Below are positions 56,786 through 64,000 of a stretch of DNA of 64,000 nucleotides, piece by piece. The notes beneath the pieces were generated by a model, which saw nothing but the letters and a program-made list of their open reading frames with translations, was not told the origin of the DNA and searched no databases. Position numbers and translations under genes: made by a program. Position 1 is the stretch's first letter, and each line of letters starts with the position of its first letter. The stretch is from Astropecten irregularis (lineage: Eukaryota; Echinodermata; Asteroidea; Paxillosida; Astropectinidae), in contig OZ020244.1 of assembly GCA_963971285.1 (NCBI GenBank), positions 15,748,001-15,812,000 of the forward strand, written 5' to 3'.

Positions 56786-58278
56786 GGCTTTTCCGTGTTC
56801 AACGGAAAAGGTATTGTTTTTGTTCTGATTTTTTTTTTTTTTCTTCTTCTTCTTGTCGTTGGAATTCCTATAGACAAAGCACATGTGCATTCTCGGTGCC
56901 ACTTTGGCCACTTTTAAATTGCCGATTTTAATCAAACTTGGTCAAAACAAAGTCCCCACCGCGTAGTTGGTTGCCGAAACTTTACATCGTCATGACGTCA
57001 TCAGGTGTCACGTGACAGTGTCTTAAAGGGGCAAACTTCAGACATCAATTATGAACGAACCCTAAGTCCGATTGAGTTGAAACTTGGTATGTATCTAAGT
57101 CGGGAAGTGTTATATCGAAAAATGTCAATGACGTCATCATGACGTCATTCCCTGATTTTTTATGATTTATTGAAATTTTGGGTCATTAAAGTTCTTTTAA
57201 CGATATCTAGTAAACGAAAGAAGATTTTTTTGAATTTCCTTTTGATAATTCTTCAGCATACACCATAGATGAACACTGCATAGACAAAAATTCGGTGACG
57301 TCATCATGACGTCATAAAAAATGCGATTTTTATAACGCATAGTAGGAACGGCCGATCGCCTTGAAAATTGGTAGGTTGGTAAAATGGAGGTTCGGAATAG
57401 TAATTATGAAGTTACGTCAAGACAGCGTCATTTCTTTATTTTTTATGATTTTTAAAAAATATTTTTCACGTTAGCCCATTGACTTGTACGTAAAAATATT
57501 GGTCATTAAATGCAAGGCGCGGGCATGTGGTTGATTGCCTGTGTTATATATATGCCGTATTCTCCTTCATTTCCTTATCATAGTTGCCAGCGTAAATACT
57601 GTTTTGACAAGAAAACTACGCATGCGTAAAAATCTACCTTTCAAGTAATGCATGAATCGAGCACACGGTTTTGAATGGCGCCCTCTTTGGATTAAAACAA
57701 GAAACTGCGGTGGTGTCAGTATTTTATTTGAAAATCAACAGAAAATCAACGGATTGAGATATTAAGTTGATTCTTTCACCAAACGTGATTGTTAGGCAGG
57801 GTCTTTCTTTGTGATACATTGCTTGACCTCTGTGACCTCTACTTCCGGTCAAACAGGAAGTAGGTTCTCATTTAAAAGTGGTAAAAGCTATGATCATAAT
57901 TCTTTCACCAAAAGTGAATGTTAGGCAAGGTCTTTCTATGTGACACATTGGTTGACCCCTGTGACCTCTACTTCCGGTCAAAAAGGAAGTAACATATCAT
58001 TTGAAAGTGGTAAGAGCTATGATCATGATTCTTTCACCATAAGTCAATGTTATGCAAGGTCTTTCTCTGTGACACAATTCTAATTGACAAGCAATTTGTT
58101 TCATCAACCCTGCAACAAATGGGTTAAATGTTTAGTTTTCTACATTGAAATATGGATTCTATTAAACCATGTCTTAATCAAACAAAATAGGTAATATGAA
58201 TTAATTTGACAGTTTTTTTTATGAATCATATGCGGAAAAGCCATGTGTTCTGTTTTCAACAGACACAACCTCTAGTTG
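56786..58278. repeat. 1.49-kb tandem repeat, unit 1
   Basis: Begins GGCTTTTCCGTGTTCAACGG; ends CGGAAAAGCC...CAGACACAACCTCTAGTT. Contains five TGACGTCA palindromes (56993, 57129, 57140, 57296, 57307) and two sub-repeats of about 128 bp with CTTCCGGTCAAACAGGAAG. No coding potential. Confidence 0.9.
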
Positions 58279-59768
58279 GCTTTTCCGTGTTCAACGGAAA
58301 AGGTATTGTTTTTGTTCTGATTTTTTTTTTTTTTCTTCTTCTTCTTGTCGTTGGAATTCCTATAGACAAAGCACATGTGCATTCTCGGTGCCACTTTGGC
58401 CACTTTTAAATTGCCGATTTTAATCAAACTTGGTCAAAACAAAGTCCCCACCGCGTAGTTGGTTGCCGAAACTTTACATCGTCATGACGTCATCAGGTGT
58501 CACGTGACAGTGTCTTAAAGGGGCAAACTTCAGACATCAATTATGAACGAACCCTAAGTCCGATTGAGTTGAAACTTGGTATGTATCTAAGTCGGGAAGT
58601 GTTATATCGAAAAATGTCAATGACGTCATCATGACGTCATTCCCTGATTTTTTATGATTTATTGAAATTTTGGGTCATTAAAGTTCTTTTAACGATATCT
58701 AGTAAACGAAAGAAGATTTTTTTGAATTTCCTTTTGATAATTCTTCAGCATACACCATAGATGAACACTGCATAGACAAAAATTCGGTGACGTCATCATG
58801 ACGTCATAAAAAATGCGATTTTTATAACGCATAGTAGGAACGGCCGATCGCCTTGAAAATTGGTAGGTTGGTAAAATGGAGGTTCGGAATAGTAATTATG
58901 AAGTTACGTCAAGACAGCGTCATTTCTTTATTTTTTATGATTTTTAAAAAATATTTTTCACGTTAGCCCATTGACTTGTACGTAAAAATATTGGTCATTA
59001 AATGCAAGGCGCGGGCATGTGGTTGATTGCCTGTGTTATATATATGCCGTATTCTCCTTCATTTCCTTATCATAGTTGCCAGCGTAAATACTGTTTTGAC
59101 AAGAAAACTACGCATGCGTAAAAATCTACCTTTCAAGTAATGCATGAATCGAGCACACGGTTTTGAATGGCGCCCTCTTTGGATTAAAACAAGAAACTGC
59201 GGTGGTGTCAGTATTTTATTTGAAAATCAACAGAAAATCAACGGATTGAGATATTAAGTTGATTCTTTCACCAAACGTGATTGTTAGGCAGGGTCTTTCT
59301 TTGTGATACATTGCTTGACCTCTGTGACCTCTACTTCCGGTCAAACAGGAAGTAGGTTCTCATTTAAAAGTGGTAAAAGCTATGATCATAATTCTTTCAC
59401 CAAAAGTGAATGTTAGGCAAGGTCTTTCTATGTGACACATTGGTTGACCCCTGTGACCTCTACTTCCGGTCAAAAAGGAAGTAACATATCATTTGAAAGT
59501 GGTAAGAGCTATGATCATGATTCTTTCACCATAAGTCAATGTTATGCAAGGTCTTTCTCTGTGACACAATTCTAATTGACAAGCAATTTGTTTCATCAAC
59601 CCTGCAACAAATGGGTTAAATGTTTAGTTTTCTACATTGAAATATGGATTCTATTAAACCATGTCTTAATCAAACAAAATAGGTAATATGAATTAATTTG
59701 ACAGTTTTTTTTATGAATCATATGCGGAAAAGCCATGTGTTCTGTTTTCAACAGACACAACCTCTAGT
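58279..59768. repeat. 1.49-kb tandem repeat, unit 2
   Basis: Almost identical to unit 1 across its length as read by eye, so the duplication is recent or homogenised. Confidence 0.9.
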
Positions 59769-60950
59769 TTTTTCTTCTTCTTCTTCTTGTCGTATGAATT
59801 CCTATAGACAAAGCACATGTGCATTCTAGGTGCCACTTAGGCCACTTTTAAACTGCCGATTTTAATCAAACTTAGTCAAAACAAAGTCCCCACAGCGTAG
59901 TTGGTTGCCGAAACTTTTCGTCATCATGACGTCATCAGGTGTCACGTGACAGTGTCTTAAAGGGGCAAACTTCAGACATCAATTATGAACGAACCCTAGG
60001 TCCGATTGAGTTAAAACTTGGTATGTATCTAAGTCGGGAAGTGTTATATCGAAAAATTGCAATGACGTCATCATGACGTCATTCCCTGATTTTTTATGAT
60101 TTATTGAAATTTTGGGTCATTAAAGTTCTTTTAACGATATCTAGTAAACGAAACAAGATATCTTTGAATTTCTTTTTGATAATTTTTCAGCATACACCAT
60201 AGATGAACACTGCATAGACAAAAATTCAGTGACGTCATCATGACGTCATAAAAAATGCGATTTTTATAACACATAGTAGGAACGGCCGATGGCCTTGAAA
60301 ATTGGTACATTGGTGAATTGGAGGTTCGGGATTGTAATTATGAAGTTACGTCAAGACAGCGTCATTTTTTTATTTTTTATGATTTTTTGAATATTTTTCA
60401 CGCTATAGCCCATTGACTTGTACAGGGCAAACAGGAAGTAGCTCCTCATTTAAAAGTGGTAAGAGCTAGGATCATGATTCTTTCACCAAATGTCAATGTT
60501 AGGCAAGGTCTTTCTTTGTCACACATTGCTTGACCTCTGTGACCTCTACTTCCGGTCAAACAGGAAGTAGCTCCTCATTTAAAAGTGGTTACAGCTATGA
60601 TCATGATTCTTTCACCAAAAGTGAATGTTAGGCAATTTCCTTCATTTGTGTCACATTGCTTGACCTCTGTGACCTCTACTTCCGGTCAAACAGGAAGTAG
60701 CTCCTCATTTAAAAGCTGTAAGAGCTGGATCATGATTCTTTCAGCAAAAGTAAATGTTAGACAAGGTCTTTCCCTGTGACACAAACATGACCAAGTCAAG
60801 TGACTTCAGATTAAAGGTGCACTCTTCAAAGGTATAAAGCTTAATATCTTAATCAAATGTTTTTGTGTGTATAATGTTTTGACAATTTTTTAATATCATA
60901 AAACGGAAAAGCCATGTGTTCTGTTTTCAACAGACACAATCTCTAGTTAT
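59769..60950. repeat. 1.49-kb tandem repeat, unit 3, diverged and rearranged
   Basis: Shares the first 650 bp with scattered substitutions, lacks the middle part, and has three copies of the 128-bp CTTCCGGTCAAACAGGAAG sub-repeat; same terminal CGGAAAAGCC...CTCTAGTT. Confidence 0.85.
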
Positions 60951-61153
60951 TATTAAAGTTGTTTTCTTTTGCCTAGTATTAAGTATTGGTTACACATGGA
61001 TTTGTTGATTAGGTAAATGTTTGCAATAGCACCCTATAGAGTTGTAAGAGATGTAACAGCATTTGATCCAACAAAATCCATTGAACTAATAGCGACTGTG
61101 TATCCTAGTTTGGGGCATGCTGCGTACAGGGTCAATTTCATAGAGCTGCTTAA

Positions 61154-61522
61154 AGTTAATATCATACTTTGTTTTTTGTCAAAGAAATGCAGATTCATGG
61201 GCAAAAATATCAAGAAAGATCATGCAGTAACAGTCATCTGTGAAGTTTTTAGTCCCATATGGTGCCCACTTTTTGAGAGAACAGTGACAGAATGGCCACA
61301 GTATTTCTTAATCAAGTCTTTTCACTTATTTTTGGTCTTTGAAAGATCAAAATTGTTTCTGGTCATTGGCTTTACTCTTTTCTGGATAAATACAGCATTT
61401 CAGACAAAAAAATTTAACGGTATGTTTCTACCATCACAGTCTTTACACTGGTACCTCTTTAAGTTATAGGTAAATCTGTGAAGACTTATGTTTTGGTATG
61501 CTACCAAAGTATGGTGTTACCT
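61154..61522. mobile_element. TTAA-type MITE, first of a head-to-tail pair
   Basis: Left TTAA at 61150-61153, inserted into a fragment of the GGCCAATTTCATAGAGCTGC repeat (61132-61150). It shares the central TTAA at 61523-61526 with the next element. Confidence 0.8.
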
Positions 61523-61526
61523 TTAA

Positions 61527-61881
61527 AGGTAATGTACTATCATACTTTGGTAGCATACCGAAACGGAAAACTCCACAGATTTAACTATAACTTACAGGGT
61601 ATAAAGATGGTGACGGTCAGATGGTACAAACATACCATTATAATTTTCCTGCCTGAAATGCTGTGTTTATCCAGAAAAGAGTAAAACCAATGTCGTAAAA
61701 CAATTTTGATAGAAAATAACGGTGAAAAGACTTCAGAAATTATGTGGGCGTTTTTCACTATTTTCTAAAAAAGTGGGCACCGTATGGGACTGGGAATTTC
61801 ACAGTTGACTGTTGCTGTATCTTTTTTTTATATTTTTGTCCATGAATCTGCATTTCTTTGACAAAAAGTATGATATTACCT
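61527..61881. mobile_element. TTAA-type MITE, second of the pair, inverted interior
   Basis: AGGTAATGTACTATCATAC...AAGTATGATATTACCT. Its interior runs opposite to the element just before it, so the pair forms a large inverted repeat around the shared TTAA. The right flank is TTAT. Confidence 0.8.
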
Positions 61882-62354
61882 TTATTGGTTGAGGTTTTCA
61901 TGTATACTATTTATTTGAGATCAACCTGGATGTATTTTCCACCCAAATACTGGATTCAAGATGACATTTTAACTTAGATGTTTGATGCTTTAATTTGTTT
62001 TAGGTAGTTTATTACTGCGTCTTTTAGATAAACCAATCATTGAAGTCCCTTCATTTTGGCTGTCCGCATAATTTTTGTATTGTGACAAAGATACATGTAC
62101 ATGTAAAAGTTTCCCACTATTTTGGCATATTGTATTCAAGCATGTACATATCAATTAAATACGCTTCTAAAGGTAGCTAATAGTGTCTAGTGAACTTATT
62201 ATTATGTTGTTTCTATCTTGTAAAATCAGTTGTTTTCTTTCATTTACTGCTTTTCTGTTGAGTCACCAAAAGTGTAGCTGGAATGAGGTATTGTAATTGT
62301 ATCAGAATGTATGTAATTCTGTTTTCTTAAGAGAGACTCGAGTTGCAAAGGATA

Positions 62355-62569
62355 AAGGCGCCTTTCCATATGCGCGTTTTTTCATCCTCTGCGTATCCGT
62401 CGCGTTAAAAAAAAATTGATCAATATAAAAAGAAATCGACACTTTCAATACGTGCGTGTGCGTTTGAAAAGGTCGCGTGCGTCTTTTTAATGGGCAATTT
62501 TAACGCACACGCTACGTACACGCAACATATACGCAGCGGATGAAAAAACTCGCATATGGAAAGGCGCCT
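62355..62569. mobile_element. AGGCGCCTTTCCATATGCG MITE with TAA duplication, nested
   Basis: Inverted ends AGGCGCCTTTCCATATGCG and CGCATATGGAAAGGCGCCT flanked by TAA on both sides. It interrupts a repeat whose uninterrupted form (GGATAACCC) is at about 1,580, showing the exact insertion. Confidence 0.85.
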
Positions 62570-62669
62570 TAACCCATCGTAGGGAGTCTATCCTACGTAG
62601 GGCTGCAATGCATCATAAGTCCTACGATTGATAGTAAGTTACGAAGAGTTTGGTGAAATTGACCTCTGT

Positions 62670-64000
62670 TCTTCAATATTAGGACCCTTTGCAAGATTTT
62701 GTAACATAATACATCGATACCCATCATAATACAACAAAACTGAATAAACAAAACTTCAAACACTTCATATCAAATATCGATTCATTTATTAATATTGGCA
62801 ACATTTTATCCCAGAAATTCACCTGAAATTCTTTGCTAAGAAAAATATATTTATATATACATGGATATATACATGTACTTACTATTTACTCATCAAAAAA
62901 TTGAATTCTGACATCAAATAGAGTTTTGATAAAAGGAAAAATAAAAGTAAGTACACAAAAAATAAAAATTAGTGACAATTGCTCTTTATGAAGTTGATTT
63001 TCCCACGGACTGATTTCATGAAGAACTAAGAATGATCTTTAGCGCCGGTACAGTATTCCGGAGGTCGCTGGTTCGAATCCCACTCCAGTCAATTTTTCAA
63101 GAGGCATACAATTGATATAGGTGTTCCTAGTCATTTTCGGCAAATGAGCGGACAATTTAAACGCTGCGTCCATTCCACTTTGCGTGAAACTGCAAGCCAC
63201 CTCAAAATAGTCATTCGATTTCACTTCATGTTCAAGCAAATGTTCACAAGCGTCAGGTGAATTAAAAAAGAATCGCCTTTTAATTTGAAATTCCATTCGA
63301 ACAGTATTCAAATTCGCAAAGGGTTTTTGGCAGCGTGCTAAATTGAATGCTGATTTTCCATGGCTAAACTGAACGACTGTTGAATTTAATTGAATGCAAT
63401 GTTATATAAATACGGATGCATCAAAGTGAAATTGAGTGACGGTTTCAACCGAGCGAGGAGGCAAAATCACGTCGACACGAATGCGTGAACATGGAATTGG
63501 CCGCTCTTTTACTGAAAATGACCAGGAAACTTATATTACAATTAAAGTTTGTAGCTAAGAAACCAAAACAAATAAACGCTTGGAATGTAAGTTTCCGAGC
63601 TGAATTCAGTAATCATTTTAAAATGTACACATTTTCCCCCAAAATGGACGATCTCATATACGTCATGGATGAAGCATGCTTCCCACAATGCACTGCTTCA
63701 TCTCGGTATAGATGAGATGCTTCCGGAGATTGGTTTTTAGTATCAAACAAGAACTAGAATCAGCAACTAGCGTACCGCTCATCAAATTCAACGTACAAAA
63801 TCTAACTACAATTGAACATTCATCACATAGAAAACTATAATTACTTAGTCAGTTACAGAAATATCTACCGCTAATTTAGAATCTGTAGGAAAATGTACGA
63901 AAATAGTTCTGAAAAACACCTAATACATTTTGACATGGAATCTTCCATCAAAACGGTTTATAACAGAACAACATGTTACCTTTCACAATTTGTTTGCAAA
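62670..64000. other. No recognisable gene apart from a SINE fragment
   Basis: Two modest open frames (63039-63311 minus, 63485-63715 plus) have no recognised domain; the former starts in SINE sequence. Otherwise A/T-rich. Confidence 0.45.
63043..63105 (+). repeat. SINE fragment
   Basis: GCGCCGGTACAGTATTCCGG, GCTGGTTCGAATCCCACTCC, CAATTTTTCAAG; 5' half missing. Same family as the ATRIP-intron SINEs. Confidence 0.65.

Noticed and set aside
61017..61469. 150-codon plus-strand frame
   Set aside because: Mostly the TTAA-type MITE; matching frames (FEKTVKNG...) occur in other copies at 12,859 and 16,485.
63485..63715. 76-codon frame MNMELAALLLK
   Set aside because: Short, no domain, no upstream promoter or splice evidence.

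Overview
This is a eukaryotic, almost certainly metazoan, window. It has split genes with GT-AG introns, few exons, and a very high density of short inverted-repeat transposons, tRNA-derived SINEs and minisatellites. Repeat style and the two recognisable genes suggest a marine deuterostome, most likely an echinoderm. That placement is an inference; no taxonomic marker gene is present. All exon models below were built by hand from splice sites, reading phase and similarity to remembered families.

Layout. Positions 1-25,200 are mostly non-coding. One 3'-terminal coding exon on the plus strand (9694-9891) belongs to a gene I do not recognise, and there is a doubtful minus-strand exon near the left edge (541-837). 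The rest is many MITE copies, including long families with TTAA target duplications. NDUFB11, a mitochondrial complex I subunit, lies on the minus strand as three coding exons (38914-38663, 29253-29126, 25869-25710). Its stop codon falls in the last unit of a 20-bp minisatellite. Its intron 2 is largely filled by a giant foldback array. Its intron 1 holds a 6.56-kb DNA transposon with perfect 37-bp terminal inverted repeats and a 5-bp target duplication. That transposon carries an intact four-exon minus-strand gene (519 aa, ING-like PHD finger plus a transposon-type C-terminal domain) and a frameshifted plus-strand fragment of a P-element/THAP9-type transposase.

ATRIP, the ATR-interacting checkpoint protein, runs on the plus strand from 41824 to 55212. 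I resolve 13 coding exons with consistent phases, giving 1134 aa. Its introns contain SINEs, several MITEs and a minisatellite made of repeated consensus 5' splice sites. From about 56,730 to 60,950 there are three tandem copies of a 1.49-kb repeat rich in paired TGACGTCA palindromes. The last 3 kb hold two head-to-tail TTAA elements, a nested MITE with a reconstructable empty site, and a SINE fragment.

The two best candidates for something undescribed are: (1) the two-gene transposon with an ING-like PHD finger that keeps the methyl-lysine cage residues and sits about 245 bp from the first exon of a housekeeping gene; and (2) a family of at least five foldback elements whose arms are short tandem repeats. 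In that family the repeat unit differs from element to element but matches between the two arms of one element, and the outermost units carry a conserved GTCAACTCG.
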